Assembly (NCBI RefSeq): GCF_039994875.1
Contig: NZ_CP121196.1
Coordinates: 124,001 to 188,000 of the forward strand
Source of the DNA: Telmatobacter sp. DSM 110680
GTDB lineage: Bacteria; Acidobacteriota; Terriglobia; Terriglobales; Acidobacteriaceae
Reading direction: 5' to 3'
DNA length: 64,000 bases
Both the position numbers and the translations under genes were made by a program. Within the stretch, counting starts at the first letter, position 1. The number at the start of each line of letters is the position of its first letter. The notes beneath the pieces are model-generated. The model saw only the letters and a program-made list of their open reading frames with translations, made no database searches and was not told the origin of the DNA. This document shows positions 47,423 to 56,757 of this stretch, in pieces.

Positions 47423-48528
47423 TCGAATCGAAGCGCCTCCACCGCACGGATGCGCATGGCATAAACAGCCGGATACAGAGCGCCGGCGATGCCGGTAAGC
47501 AGTGCCAGCACAATCACGATGAACATGAGAAGCGGCCTGATGGAGGCGTCAACGTAGCCGTCGAGGGCGGGAACATGCTTGAGCGTGAAGAGCGCCGTGA
47601 GGCCAATGATGAGGCCAGCGAATGCACCGAACGCTGCGACGCAAGAGGATTCCCCAAAGATCATTGCTGCGATCTGAGTGTTGCTGAAGCCGTTGACGCG
47701 GAGGATGGCGATCTCGCGAATGCGTGTGAAGACCGACATGATCATGGTGTTCGCAATACCCAGTCCGCCCAGAATGAGGCCGCATCCGCCCACAGCCCAG
47801 GCGGTGGCTTTGAGGATCTTGAATTGCGAGTAGGAATGCTGAAACTCGGTGTCTTCGAGCGCGATGAGGTTAGGGTAGCTCTCCTTGACCTGGGCTTTAA
47901 AGGCAGCAGCGTCCTCTTTGTTGTGAAGCTTGATGGTTACAACGGATGAACCGTCTTTGTGGAAGAAGCTCTGTGCGGCCGCGAGAGGCATGAAGACTCC
48001 ACCATCCTCAAAACCATTGGCAGTTTTCAATATGCCGATTACGTGGAAGGTTCCGTGTCCAATGGGAACGCGGCTTCCGACGGTGGCGTTGAGGAAGTCG
48101 GCGGCACGTGAACCGAGGACGACATCTTCGTTGTTGTTGCCGAAGAGAATACGATCACCTGCGAGCCAAGTGGCTTTGCGAATGCGGGCATCGCTGGGCG
48201 TAACACCGAAGCAGGTAATGATGGGATGGTCCGCGCTGGAAACGATGCCGAAGAGAACAGGGTCGGCATGAGCAACCGTGGGCCAACTTGAAACTTCGCC
48301 GGCGACGGCCGCTGGAACATTGCTGAAGAAGAGATCGGAGACGTTGCGCTCGAAGACGATGACTTCGCTATCACTCGAAAGAATGCTGGAGAACATGCCG
48401 ATGGCACCCTGAAGGATGGTGACCACTGTGAGCATGGCGGCTACTGAGAAGGCAATTCCAGCGATACTGATGAACGAGCGGATGCGGTGGCGGCGGAGAT
48501 TAGTGAGGATCAACTTGAGGAAGATCAT
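47419..48528 (-). CDS. ABC transporter permease, MacB/FtsX type
   Basis: A 369-residue permease with one N-terminal helix (RSFISIAGIAFSVAAMLTVV), a periplasmic MacB-core domain of about 200 residues, and an FtsX domain of three helices (GGLGIANTMIMSVFTRIREIAILRVNG, FGAFAGLIIGLTALF, IVIVLALLTGIAGALYPA). The REIAILRVNG segment is the coupling loop typical of this class. Partner of the ATPase at 46715. No membrane-fusion protein gene is next to it, so a tripartite MacAB-type pump is not indicated. Confidence 0.92.
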   Translation of the reverse strand: MIFLKLILTNLRRHRIRSFISIAGIAFSVAAMLTVVTILQGAIGMFSSILSSDSEVIVFERNVSDLFFSNVPAAVAGEVSSWPTVAHADPVLFGIVSSADHPIITCFGVTPSDARIRKATWLAGDRILFGNNNEDVVLGSRAADFLNATVGSRVPIGHGTFHVIGILKTANGFEDGGVFMPLAAAQSFFHKDGSSVVTIKLHNKEDAAAFKAQVKESYPNLIALEDTEFQHSYSQFKILKATAWAVGGCGLILGGLGIANTMIMSVFTRIREIAILRVNGFSNTQIAAMIFGESSCVAAFGAFAGLIIGLTALFTLKHVPALDGYVDASIRPLLMFIVIVLALLTGIAGALYPAVYAMRIRAVEALRFE

Positions 48529-49478
48529 GCCCGTTCTCTCGCGACTGCCTCCTCGGCCATCTCGCAGGCGCTATCGGTTACCTGGCGCAGTTCACCTTCG
48601 AGGTCGCTGCGGAGTTTCGATAGAAACGACAGGGCCGGGCGGTGAATAAGCAGCCGGTGGAGCGTGAGGTCGCCGATGCGCATAAGACGTTCGAGGCGTT
48701 CGACGGCGCCGCAGATGCCAATGGCGCTGGCGATATTTGGGCGGTCGAGGAGTTCGTCGCGGGCGGCGGTCTTACCGGTTTCATTCGCGCTCTGGAGAAC
48801 GTCCTTGAGGTCGTCAATGGTCTGATAACCGAGGCCCCAGCAGACGGCGATGCGCTCAAGCAACTGGATCTCGCGCGCGGGGGCGCCGCCTAGCATTGCG
48901 GGAACTACAAGTGTGAGGCGGATGAGAGAAACGGTTTTGCCGCGTGCGATGCGCTCGGTGGTTTCGCGCGTATGGGGCAGCATGGAGTAGTGAAGGTCGA
49001 GACTCTGGCCATTCAACAGACCTGCAACGCCGAGCCGCTCCTCGATGTAGGTCATTACGTGATTCTTCCCGTCCTGTGGGCAAGCTGCGACGGCACGCCA
49101 CATGAGAGCATAGGCGCGGTTGATGAGAGCAAGCGCCGTGAGGATGGCGGTGGCTTCGCCGAACTCCACGTGTACGCACGGTGCGCCGCGACGTTCTACG
49201 GCGTTATCCATGCAGGGCATGTCGTCGAAGATCAGCGATGCGGTGTGGAAATACTCCAGGGCGATGGCAATGTTGTGCGCGGATTCGGTGTCCAGATTGT
49301 AGGCGGAGCCTACGCGGTGGACCATTTTTGGACGGACCATGCTGCCGGGATTAGAGAGCACGTGGCGCAGAGCATCTTCAAAGCCCGGATCGAGGAGCGA
49401 GGGCAGCGGCAAGGATGCGCGAAACGACTCTTGCAATGAAGCCGCGTTGTTGTCGTCAAACTGCGGTTCTCTTGGCAC
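48525..49478 (-). CDS. Trans-isoprenyl (geranylgeranyl-type) diphosphate synthase
   Basis: A 317-residue prenyltransferase. The GTG at 49478 is preferred because GGAGAGGA lies just upstream and the length then equals the family norm; an in-frame ATG at 49637 would add 53 poorly conserved residues. First aspartate-rich motif DDMPCMD (85-91), second motif DDLKD (222-226), and the lid region around LPHTRETTERIARGKT are all in place. The reaction is condensation of isopentenyl diphosphate with an allylic diphosphate to C15-C20 or longer. The residues before the first motif (IALEYFHTASLI, with Tyr/Phe) point to a C15-C20 product, but chain length is a guess. First gene of the seven-gene run; overlaps the permease by ATGA. 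Confidence 0.9.
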   Translation of the reverse strand: MPREPQFDDNNAASLQESFRASLPLPSLLDPGFEDALRHVLSNPGSMVRPKMVHRVGSAYNLDTESAHNIAIALEYFHTASLIFDDMPCMDNAVERRGAPCVHVEFGEATAILTALALINRAYALMWRAVAACPQDGKNHVMTYIEERLGVAGLLNGQSLDLHYSMLPHTRETTERIARGKTVSLIRLTLVVPAMLGGAPAREIQLLERIAVCWGLGYQTIDDLKDVLQSANETGKTAARDELLDRPNIASAIGICGAVERLERLMRIGDLTLHRLLIHRPALSFLSKLRSDLEGELRQVTDSACEMAEEAVARERA

Positions 49479-49838
49479 TCGTGTCCTCTCCAGCCTGTGT
49501 TCTTTGATTCGGATTGCAGCGCGCGAGAACACCTGATGGGTCTCAGAAGAACGAGCCGCCTTGTACTTGGTTGAGACGCGAATCAGCGGGTTTTGGCTCG
49601 GATAAGGAGGGTCGAAACGGGATGAAGTTTTGTTCATTTGACAGGTCTTACAGGTTCCTGTTGTAGCAAAGAAGCTTTCTTATCAACCATATCGAATGCA
49701 CATGACGATGAGGCCACGGAAATATGACGAATCGTTCATAGTGTGCGCTCAGTGAAACAAATCTGCCTCGAGTTCGCTCAGGACTTCGATCCCGTGAAAG
49801 AAAGACCGCGTCTAACCCCATGAACTAAGATTTGACCC

Positions 49839-50516
49839 ATGCGGCTTCTGTTAGTTGAAGACGAAATCGATATTCAGTCATTTTTACGGCGCTCGCTTGA
49901 AGAAGCGGGCTACCAGGTGGACGCGGCGTCAAATGGCACGATTGCGGAACGTCTTGCGACCGAGAACGGGTACGACATCCTGGTGGTGGATCTGGGGCTG
50001 CCGGACTGCGATGGAATCAGCCTGATTTTGCGCTTGCGGCAGATCGGGGTAAAGGCGCCGGTGTTGATTTTGTCGGCGCGGCGTTCGGTGGATGACCGGG
50101 TCCGGGGGCTGGAGCAGGGCGGCGACGACTATCTGACCAAGCCGTTTGCGCTGGCGGAGCTGCTGGCGCGGCTGCGCAATCTGCTGAAACGGAACGGTCC
50201 CGCCGGAGGCGAATCAACGAAGTTGCGGGTGCTGGATCTGGAACTGGACCTGCTGCGTCGCGAGGCGATTCGTTCAGGCGAGGTGCTGCAATTGACTCCG
50301 CAGGAGTTTGTGCTGCTGGAGTATCTGTGCAGAAATGCAGGACGCGTAGTAACGCGATCGATGATTCTCGACAAAGTGTGGGGGATGCGCATCCAACCGG
50401 ATACGAACGTGGTGGATGTGCACATCTACCGTCTGCGCGGGAAGGTTGATGGCAAAGGACAACAGCCGATGATTCGTACGCTGCGGGGAGTGGGATATGT
50501 CCTTAAAGACCGCTAA
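49839..50516 (+). CDS. OmpR-family response regulator
   Basis: A 225-residue regulator with an N-terminal receiver domain (phosphoacceptor Asp51 in VVDLGLPD, acidic pair VEDE, Lys in LTKPF) and a C-terminal winged-helix DNA-binding domain (LTPQEFVLLEYLCRNAGRVVTRSMI, VDVHIYRLRGKV). It is coupled to the kinase gene at 50497. The divergent isoprenoid/ABC/cytochrome operon begins about 360 bases away, so it may be a target. Confidence 0.95.
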   Translation: MRLLLVEDEIDIQSFLRRSLEEAGYQVDAASNGTIAERLATENGYDILVVDLGLPDCDGISLILRLRQIGVKAPVLILSARRSVDDRVRGLEQGGDDYLTKPFALAELLARLRNLLKRNGPAGGESTKLRVLDLELDLLRREAIRSGEVLQLTPQEFVLLEYLCRNAGRVVTRSMILDKVWGMRIQPDTNVVDVHIYRLRGKVDGKGQQPMIRTLRGVGYVLKDR

Positions 50517-51933
50517 ACCGGTGATGCATAGTGCGGCGTGGCGCATTTCGCTATGGGGGACGCTGGCTTATGCAGTCGGCACCATGCTGGTGTTTGTCTT
50601 CCTCCACCAATTTGTCGCGGCAGATATTCAGCGGAGAAGCGATGCGTGGCTATCTGGTGAGGTAGAAGTGCTGGGCGATGTAGCCGAGCACACTCCAAAG
50701 GACGCGCTTTACGGACGCGTGATGGGCGAAGTCGCCGAGCTCGCCAGTAAGGAAGTGCCGAACCGGGTGCGCGGAGAGAGCGCCGCCAATGATTCGGTTT
50801 TCTTTCTGCAGATGGGCACAAACGGAGATACCCAACTCTGGGCTGGTCCGGGGAGCAGCGACGCTTTTGTTGCAGCGATTCGAAAGGCGACGATTCAACC
50901 AGAAGTGCCAACGGACGTAAATGTGGCGGGGACTGCGATTCCCTTTCGCGTTGCGACGCTGAGTATCGACAGTGGAAATCGCGTTTACCTCGGCCTGTCG
51001 GAACGCGACGAATTGCGCGTACTGCGAAAGCTGCGCGTACGTTTTATTTCGTGGTGGCTGCTTCTGGTGGCGCTCGGGTTTGCAATTGTCTTCTACACGA
51101 CGCGCAGAATGCTCAGCCACGTGCGGCAGATTACCGAAGCGGCTTCGGGCATCGGACATTCCGAGTTGAATGCGCGAGTACCGACCAGTGCGCGCAATGA
51201 TGAGGTTGGACAACTTGGGCGGACACTGAACCGGATGCTCGACCGGATTGAAAACTCGATGCACCAGCTGCACACAATCACGGATTCACTGGCGCACGAT
51301 CTGCGCAGCCCGCTGACAGCAATTCGCGGGAAGCTGGAGATGTCGCTCTCCGCTGCAACCGATGCAGAGCAGGCCGAGCCGATTGTTTCAGCGATTGATG
51401 AACTGGATCGTCTGACGGAATTTTTGAATGCTTCACTCGATGTGGCAGAAGCGCGGGCCGATGCGCTGCGGCTGTCGCGGAGCGAGATCAACATGGATGA
51501 ACTGCTGCGCATCATGATCGATCTGTATGAGCCTTCAATGGCGGAGAAGGGATTGCATGTGAGGTTGCGCAGCGCGGGGCCGGTTACGATTGACGCGGAT
51601 GCGGCACTGGTGCATCGCATGATCGCGAATTTATTCGACAACGAATTGAAGCACCTTCCGGCTTCCTGCACAGTGACAGTGCGCCTGGAATCGGGCGACG
51701 GAGTTGCATTGCTTTCTCTCGAAGACGACGGACCGGGATTTTCAAACGACGTGAGCGAGCATCTGTTTGAGCGTCGCGTCAAGGGCAGAGAGTCAAACGG
51801 ACACGGACTGGGACTGGCCTTTGTGGATGCGGTTGTCCGTGCCCATGGCGGAGCCGTCACTGCGACCAACCGCGAGGGCGGTGGTGCGCGGATTTCGCTG
51901 ACGCTGCCGCTGGTAGCGGTTCACGCCGTCTAA
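50497..51933 (+). CDS. Sensor histidine kinase
   Basis: A 478-residue kinase with two membrane helices (about 17-42 and 178-198) flanking a periplasmic sensing domain, then HAMP, HisKA (phosphoacceptor in LAHDLRSPLTAI) and HATPase_c (NLFDNELKHL, DDGPGF, HGLGLAFVDAVVRAHGG). The start at 50497 overlaps the end of the response-regulator gene by 20 bases; the ATG at 50524 is an alternative. The pair is of the QseC/CusS-like layout. The signal sensed by the periplasmic domain is unknown. Confidence 0.93.
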   Translation: MSLKTAKPVMHSAAWRISLWGTLAYAVGTMLVFVFLHQFVAADIQRRSDAWLSGEVEVLGDVAEHTPKDALYGRVMGEVAELASKEVPNRVRGESAANDSVFFLQMGTNGDTQLWAGPGSSDAFVAAIRKATIQPEVPTDVNVAGTAIPFRVATLSIDSGNRVYLGLSERDELRVLRKLRVRFISWWLLLVALGFAIVFYTTRRMLSHVRQITEAASGIGHSELNARVPTSARNDEVGQLGRTLNRMLDRIENSMHQLHTITDSLAHDLRSPLTAIRGKLEMSLSAATDAEQAEPIVSAIDELDRLTEFLNASLDVAEARADALRLSRSEINMDELLRIMIDLYEPSMAEKGLHVRLRSAGPVTIDADAALVHRMIANLFDNELKHLPASCTVTVRLESGDGVALLSLEDDGPGFSNDVSEHLFERRVKGRESNGHGLGLAFVDAVVRAHGGAVTATNREGGGARISLTLPLVAVHAV

Positions 51934-51953
51934 GAGCCCGGATTTTCAAAAAA

Positions 51954-52961
51954 TCAGCTGGAAAGCTTAACGATCATCTTCCCGATGTTCCGCGCACCGG
52001 AGTGAAGAAGATCGATGAACGCTGCGGGCGCTGCGTCCAGTCCTTCTACAACGGTCTCACGGTTGATGAGCTTTCCGGATTTCAAAGCGGGCACCGCCTC
52101 CTCCAGAAACGCGGGAATCTCCCTGAAGTGATCCGAGACGATGAATCCCTCAACGCGCAAGCGCTTGCCGATAACAATCGGCAAGTTGCGCGGGCCCGGC
52201 GCGGGCGTGTTGTAGCCAGCGATTCCGCCGCACATGGCGATCCGGCCATAGTTGCGTAATGAGCTCAATGCGGCTTCAAGTTGGGGACCGCCGGTGTTGT
52301 CGAAGTAGACGTGAATCCCGTCAGGAGCGCCTCTCTTCAGATGTTCGAGTGGATCGCCATCGCGATAGTTGAAGGCATAGTCGAGCTTGAGCTGATCCCG
52401 GAGGAAGCTGACTTTTTCTTCGGAGCCGGCACTCCCAATCACCTTGCAACTGTGAATCTTTGCCAACTGGCAGGCGGCATTTCCGACCGCGCCTGCGCCA
52501 CCCGAAACAAAGATTGTCTCACCGACTTTCAAGCGCGCGATGAGATTGATGCCCACCCATGCGGTCAGGCCGGTCACGCCCAGAAGTCCGAGATATGCGG
52601 AGACTGGGGCTACGGCTGCATCGACGATCTGCAGATGCGAAGTCGGCGCAACGAAGGCTTCTCGCCAGCCGTACATGCTAAAGACGTAGGTCCCCGTGGG
52701 AAACTTCTCATCCTGCGAAGCGATCACGCGTCCTACCGCACCACCTTCCAGCGGTTGACCGATCTGAAAGGGCGGAACGTAGGACTTGGCATCGTTCATC
52801 CGTCCGCGCATGTAGGGATCGACGGAGAGGCACACATTGCGCACCAGCACTTCGCCGGGATTGGGGTCGCGGATCTGGACGGTGGCAAATGAGAAGTTGT
52901 CCAGGGAGGGTTCTCCCTGAGGGCGGGAGGCGAGACGTACTTCACGACTTTCGGTAGGCAT
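51954..52961 (-). CDS. NADP-dependent medium-chain reductase, zinc-independent (PTGR/double-bond reductase type)
   Basis: A 335-residue oxidoreductase. Markers: NVCLSVDPYMRGRMND near the N-terminus, the nucleotide loop VSGGAGAVGNAACQLAKI and GSAGSEEKVSFLRDQL, and YFDNTGGPQLEAAL, all typical of the 2-alkenal reductase / prostaglandin reductase-like subgroup (YncB/CurA). No structural zinc cysteines are present, as expected for this group. It likely reduces alpha,beta-unsaturated carbonyls with NADPH. The start ATG at 52961 is preferred over a GTG at 52976. It converges on the kinase gene with 20 bases between. Confidence 0.9.
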   Translation of the reverse strand: MPTESREVRLASRPQGEPSLDNFSFATVQIRDPNPGEVLVRNVCLSVDPYMRGRMNDAKSYVPPFQIGQPLEGGAVGRVIASQDEKFPTGTYVFSMYGWREAFVAPTSHLQIVDAAVAPVSAYLGLLGVTGLTAWVGINLIARLKVGETIFVSGGAGAVGNAACQLAKIHSCKVIGSAGSEEKVSFLRDQLKLDYAFNYRDGDPLEHLKRGAPDGIHVYFDNTGGPQLEAALSSLRNYGRIAMCGGIAGYNTPAPGPRNLPIVIGKRLRVEGFIVSDHFREIPAFLEEAVPALKSGKLINRETVVEGLDAAPAAFIDLLHSGARNIGKMIVKLSS

Positions 52962-53049
52962 AGCGGTCGGACACAAGAATAGCGCGAGTGGCTCGACAGA
53001 GCTCCAGAGATGCTAATGCCCCAAAGAACTCACCGGAAGCGATGAGAGA

Positions 53050-53622
53050 TCAGAGGACGTAAGGCACTAGGGCTGCGGTGTGACGAGCATAGGTGGCGTA
53101 AGTCTCGCCGAATTCGGTGCGCATCCACTTTTCTTCCATGCGGAGTTTGAGCCATAACGCGATGAAGACGAGGAAGAATGCGATGAATCCACGCACCTGG
53201 GAGAGAGCAATTGCCGAGCCCAGGAAACCGGTCAGAATGCCTGTGTAGATAGGGTGACGGACCACGCCATAGGGACCGGTGGTGATCAGTTCATGGTTCT
53301 GCTTGATGGTGACGGAGCGGCTCCAGTTGCTTCCGAGGTGCTCACGTGCCCAGACGGCGAACAGAAGGCCGGCGATCATGACGATCGCTCCAAGCCAGAA
53401 AGGCAAAAGGCCAGTGGGCCAGAGCTGGAAATAGAGCCAGGGTAACGGGATGCGCGTCGTCATGAGGAGGACGATCGCGATCAGAAAGATGAAGACGCGG
53501 AAGAGGCGGGAGGAGGCGGGCTCGAGTCGCTGGGTGGATTTGGTGTTGACGGCCTTGATCTGCCAGTAGAGGAGAAAGACAATCCAGACCGCTGGAAAGA
53601 ACCATTCGTAGAACCAGAGCAT
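53050..53622 (-). CDS. Isoprenylcysteine carboxyl methyltransferase-like membrane protein
   Basis: A 190-residue protein with about five membrane helices and the ICMT/PEMT-type catalytic end: GVVRHPIYTGILTGFLG, then RMEEKWMRTEFGETYATYA. In characterised relatives the RHP and EE motifs bind S-adenosylmethionine. Bacterial members methylate unknown small or lipid substrates. Single gene, 89 bases downstream of the reductase start region on the same strand side but with its own start. Confidence 0.85.
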   Translation of the reverse strand: MLWFYEWFFPAVWIVFLLYWQIKAVNTKSTQRLEPASSRLFRVFIFLIAIVLLMTTRIPLPWLYFQLWPTGLLPFWLGAIVMIAGLLFAVWAREHLGSNWSRSVTIKQNHELITTGPYGVVRHPIYTGILTGFLGSAIALSQVRGFIAFFLVFIALWLKLRMEEKWMRTEFGETYATYARHTAALVPYVL

Positions 53623-53811
53623 GCAGGACCTCAGGGCGCTAAAGTTGTTTACGCAGGTGAGCTACGGGCGGTTCCAAGGCGCATACATTCGACCGCTCCT
53701 TATCCCTGTTTTTTGGGGATTGACTGGGTCAGGATTTGTCCAATCAGCATCTAGCGTTGATGAACGCATGACAAGCGTGCGTTTAATGTAGGAGTCGGAG
53801 GTCGAGCGCGG

Positions 53812-54609
53812 ATGGCTGGGAAACTAAACATTGAATATATCGTCGAGCCGGATGGGTCGGCGCTGGCGCGGCGGACGGCACAGCATTTTGTCGAGGTGGT
53901 GGAGCAGGCGGTATCAAAGCAGGGGCTGGCGCGAATCGCCATCAGCGGTGGCTCGACGCCGAAGGCCGCGTTCCAGTTGCTCGCCGATCCGAAGCAGCCA
54001 TGGCTCAAGCGTATGCCGTGGGACAAGCTCGAGCTCTACTGGGTAGATGAGCGGACAGTTCCACCCGATGACGCCGACAGCAACTACCGCATGACGCGGG
54101 AGGCGCTGCTGGACCACGTCCCGCTGGAGCCGGAGCAGGTGCACCGGATGGAGGGGGAGTTGGATCCGGAGGTTGCAGCAGCGCGGTACGAATCGCTGCT
54201 CAGGAATAATTTCAGGCTGGAGGGGGCGGAGACTCCACGGTTTGACCTGATCGCGCTGGGGATGGGAGACGACGGTCATACGGCTTCGATCTTTCCGCAC
54301 ACCGAGGCGATCCACACGCTGGGACGGCTGGTGACGGCGAACCAGGTTCCGCAGAAGGACACCTGGCGCATTACGCTGACGTGGCCGGTGATCAACCAGG
54401 GAAGCTCGGTTTTCTTTCTGATTGGCGGGCAAAACAAGGCTGAACTGGTGAAGGAAGTCTTCACCGGACCACGCGATCCGGAGCGGCTGCCGAGCCAACT
54501 GATCTGGCCCGCAAGCGGTATACTCACTCTGATCCTGGACAAGGATGCTGCTGCTTTGTTGCCCGCGGCGGATGGGCAAGGCCGTGGAATTTTGGAGAGG
54601 GAACGATGA
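53812..54609 (+). CDS. pgl: 6-phosphogluconolactonase
   Basis: A 265-residue sugar-lactone hydrolase of the DevB/Pgl group: second step of the pentose phosphate pathway, 6-phosphogluconolactone to 6-phosphogluconate. Segments: ISGGSTPKAAF (phosphate-binding), WVDERTVPPDDADSNYRM, LIALGMGDDGHTASIFP, and the C-terminal WPVINQGSSVFFLIGGQNKA. Coupled to glucokinase by ATGA, fitting glucose use through glucose-6-phosphate. Confidence 0.93.
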   Translation: MAGKLNIEYIVEPDGSALARRTAQHFVEVVEQAVSKQGLARIAISGGSTPKAAFQLLADPKQPWLKRMPWDKLELYWVDERTVPPDDADSNYRMTREALLDHVPLEPEQVHRMEGELDPEVAAARYESLLRNNFRLEGAETPRFDLIALGMGDDGHTASIFPHTEAIHTLGRLVTANQVPQKDTWRITLTWPVINQGSSVFFLIGGQNKAELVKEVFTGPRDPERLPSQLIWPASGILTLILDKDAAALLPAADGQGRGILERER

Positions 54610-55634
54610 TTTTGGCAGGGGATGTGGGCGGCACGAAGGTCCACTTGGCGCTGTTTGACTTTACCGCGGGAAAACTGAGTCACACTCGGGACAAGCAGTA
54701 TCCGGCGAAGGAATATTCAGGACTTGAGGAGATCGTCAAGGAGTTTCTGGGCACGGATCGGGTGAGTGCAGCCTGTTTTGGCGTACCGGGACCGGTGCGT
54801 GACGGACGCCTTCGCCTGACCAACCTGCCGTGGACGCTGGACAGCCGCGAACTCGCCAAGAACCTCGCCATCGATCACGTGTTCCTGATCAACGACCTCG
54901 AGGCAAATGGATATGGCGTGGCCGAACTCGGGCCCGATCAGATTTTTGTGTTGAGCGAAGGTGACGCCAGCCAGATCGGTAACCGCGGACTAATAGCCGC
55001 CGGAACCGGCTTGGGCGAAGGCATCCTGGCTTGGAACGGGCGCATTCACGTGCCGTATCCCTCAGAAGGCGGGCATACCGATTTCGGCCCGCGCAACGAG
55101 GAAGAGATCGAGCTGCTGCGGTTTCTACAGCGGAAATACAACGGGCGCATCAGCTATGAACGCGTTGTGAGCGGTATGGGGCTGACCAACATTTACGAGT
55201 TTCTGCGCGACGACCGGGGCATGGAAGAGCCAAAGTGGCTGGCCGATAAGATTGAGGAAGCGCATGATCCGAATAGCGTGATCACGGAGATGGCGTTGAC
55301 GGCCAAGAGCGAAATTTGCGCCAAGTCTCTGGACATGATGGTATCGATCTACGGCGCGGAGGCGGGAAACCTGGCGCTGAAGGTGCTGTCGGTCGGCGGA
55401 CTGTATGTGGGTGGGGGGATTGCTCCGAAGATTCTGGAAAAGCTGAAAGACGGCACCTTCATCAAGGCGTTTCAGGACAAGGGACGGCTTAGCCAGTTGC
55501 TGATCAACATGCCGGTGCGGGTGATCCTGGATAGCCGTGCGGCGCTGCTGGGTGCTGCAGCTTACGCCGAGGCACGGGCAGCGGAGTTGAGCGGGGTTTC
55601 GCCGCGAGCAGCTTCTGTGGCGCATCACGCTTAA
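54606..55634 (+). CDS. glk: Glucokinase
   Basis: A 342-residue kinase of the bacterial Glk family (ATP plus glucose to glucose-6-phosphate). The phosphate-binding loop GDVGGTKVHLALF opens the protein; FLINDLEANGYG holds the catalytic aspartate region; AAGTGLGEGIL and SEGGHTDFGPRN are family signatures. The C-terminal VGGLYVGGGIAPKIL is typical. Follows pgl with ATGA overlap; the upstream 200 bases carry no obvious promoter, but a GGAGTCGGAGG-like site lies before pgl. A terminator follows at 55654. Confidence 0.95.
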   Translation: MILAGDVGGTKVHLALFDFTAGKLSHTRDKQYPAKEYSGLEEIVKEFLGTDRVSAACFGVPGPVRDGRLRLTNLPWTLDSRELAKNLAIDHVFLINDLEANGYGVAELGPDQIFVLSEGDASQIGNRGLIAAGTGLGEGILAWNGRIHVPYPSEGGHTDFGPRNEEEIELLRFLQRKYNGRISYERVVSGMGLTNIYEFLRDDRGMEEPKWLADKIEEAHDPNSVITEMALTAKSEICAKSLDMMVSIYGAEAGNLALKVLSVGGLYVGGGIAPKILEKLKDGTFIKAFQDKGRLSQLLINMPVRVILDSRAALLGAAAYAEARAAELSGVSPRAASVAHHA

Positions 55635-55653
55635 ATCTGAAACGGACTACGAC

Positions 55654-55682
55654 AAAAGGCCAGCCTGGCGGTTGGCCCTTTT
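55654..55682 (+). terminator. Terminator after glk
   Basis: AAAAGGCCAGCC (55654-55665) pairs with GGTTGGCC-C-TTTT (55670-55682) around a four-base loop, with one G-T pair and one bulged C. The A/T ends make it usable in both directions, so it may also stop the convergent TonB-domain gene. Confidence 0.8.
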
Positions 55683-55701
55683 GCTTTGAGACGCCTGCGA
55701 A

Positions 55702-56757
55702 CTAACGGCCGAGCGTGTAGATCACGTTGATCTTGGTTTCGACTTCCACCGGTTCTCCGTCGAGGAGGTAGGGCTTGTACCGCCAATGCGAAACGCAACG
55801 AAGGGCAGATGCCGCAAGAGAAGGCCAGGGTGTACTTAGGATGCGAAGGTCGTGAACGCCTCCATCCCTGCCGATTGTGGCTTGGACAGTAACGGTTCCT
55901 GAAATATTCGCGTCCTTAGCGTCCTGAGGATAGACGGGAGTCTCTTTCTTCAGCAACATTCCGGTAGTGATGCCCGAAGCCAATTGCACCGTGTTGGTAG
56001 AGGAAGACGGCGCATCGGGCGGTGGGATCAGCGCTGGATCCTGGGGAGAGAGCCCTTCGACCAGATCTACGCTCGCCGTAAGAATCTTGCGCTTGTTTTC
56101 AAAGATGGAAATCTGCCGTGCCAGGTAACGGCCTTGGACTTTGGCAATTTTGTCGAAGGCCATGACCATCGAGCCCCATGAATATTCGACCCGCAGGATG
56201 GGCGTACCGGCGCTGAAGCAATACGTTGGGAAGAGACCCAACGGGACTTGCTGAATGCGACCGTGCTGCGGCATCAACGGAATGACCATCACGCATTGCA
56301 AAGCTCCTGCGGAGATCTTGACGCTATCTTGTTCGAGACGGTATTTCGACGGATCGAGTTCAGCCGGCTCGGGGAGTGGAGACAGAATTGCGGACCGGAG
56401 CGCGTACTCGAAATAGTCGAGCACACCTTCGCCTCGGTATGCATGTTTTCCATCGGCCGTATGCCACACGTTGTGGGTAGCGCCGGGACGTGTCCAACTG
56501 TTGCGATAGATTTGAGGCGACACCCACCAATGCTCGAAGGTTCCATGTTCCTTGGGAGCGGACGAGTCGTCGTAGGTTTGGTAAGTTGCCTTGAGATGCC
56601 AGGGTTTTAGCGCGGCATCGTTGAAGTCATAGGAGGGCGCAGCGGCATCGAAGTAGTCTTTCGGGTTGTGGGGTTGGAAGGTTGCGGAAGGAGAGGCCGA
56701 TTGGCCAAGTGCGGTGAGAACAGGGGCCAGAATGCAGAGCGTCAGCGACCGGAGCAT
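55702..56757 (-). CDS. Protein with C-terminal TonB domain
   Basis: A 351-residue protein with a signal peptide (LTLCILAPVLTALGQ/SAS), a long middle region of unknown fold (residues about 30-250) and a TonB C-terminal domain (about 265-351, ISGTVTVQATIGRDGGVHDLRILS, HWRYKPYLLDGEPVEVETKINVIYTL). Unlike classic TonB there is no N-terminal anchor followed by a proline-rich stretch; the protein seems to be periplasmic, a layout common in Acidobacteria. It may energise or bind outer-membrane receptors such as the large one at 436, but no ExbBD genes are nearby. Confidence 0.82.
   Translation of the reverse strand: MLRSLTLCILAPVLTALGQSASPSATFQPHNPKDYFDAAAPSYDFNDAALKPWHLKATYQTYDDSSAPKEHGTFEHWWVSPQIYRNSWTRPGATHNVWHTADGKHAYRGEGVLDYFEYALRSAILSPLPEPAELDPSKYRLEQDSVKISAGALQCVMVIPLMPQHGRIQQVPLGLFPTYCFSAGTPILRVEYSWGSMVMAFDKIAKVQGRYLARQISIFENKRKILTASVDLVEGLSPQDPALIPPPDAPSSSTNTVQLASGITTGMLLKKETPVYPQDAKDANISGTVTVQATIGRDGGVHDLRILSTPWPSLAASALRCVSHWRYKPYLLDGEPVEVETKINVIYTLGR

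Noticed and set aside
48525-49478. Start of a terpene or carotenoid biosynthetic cluster
   Set aside because: No phytoene synthase, terpene cyclase or desaturase is near; neighbours are transport and redox genes.
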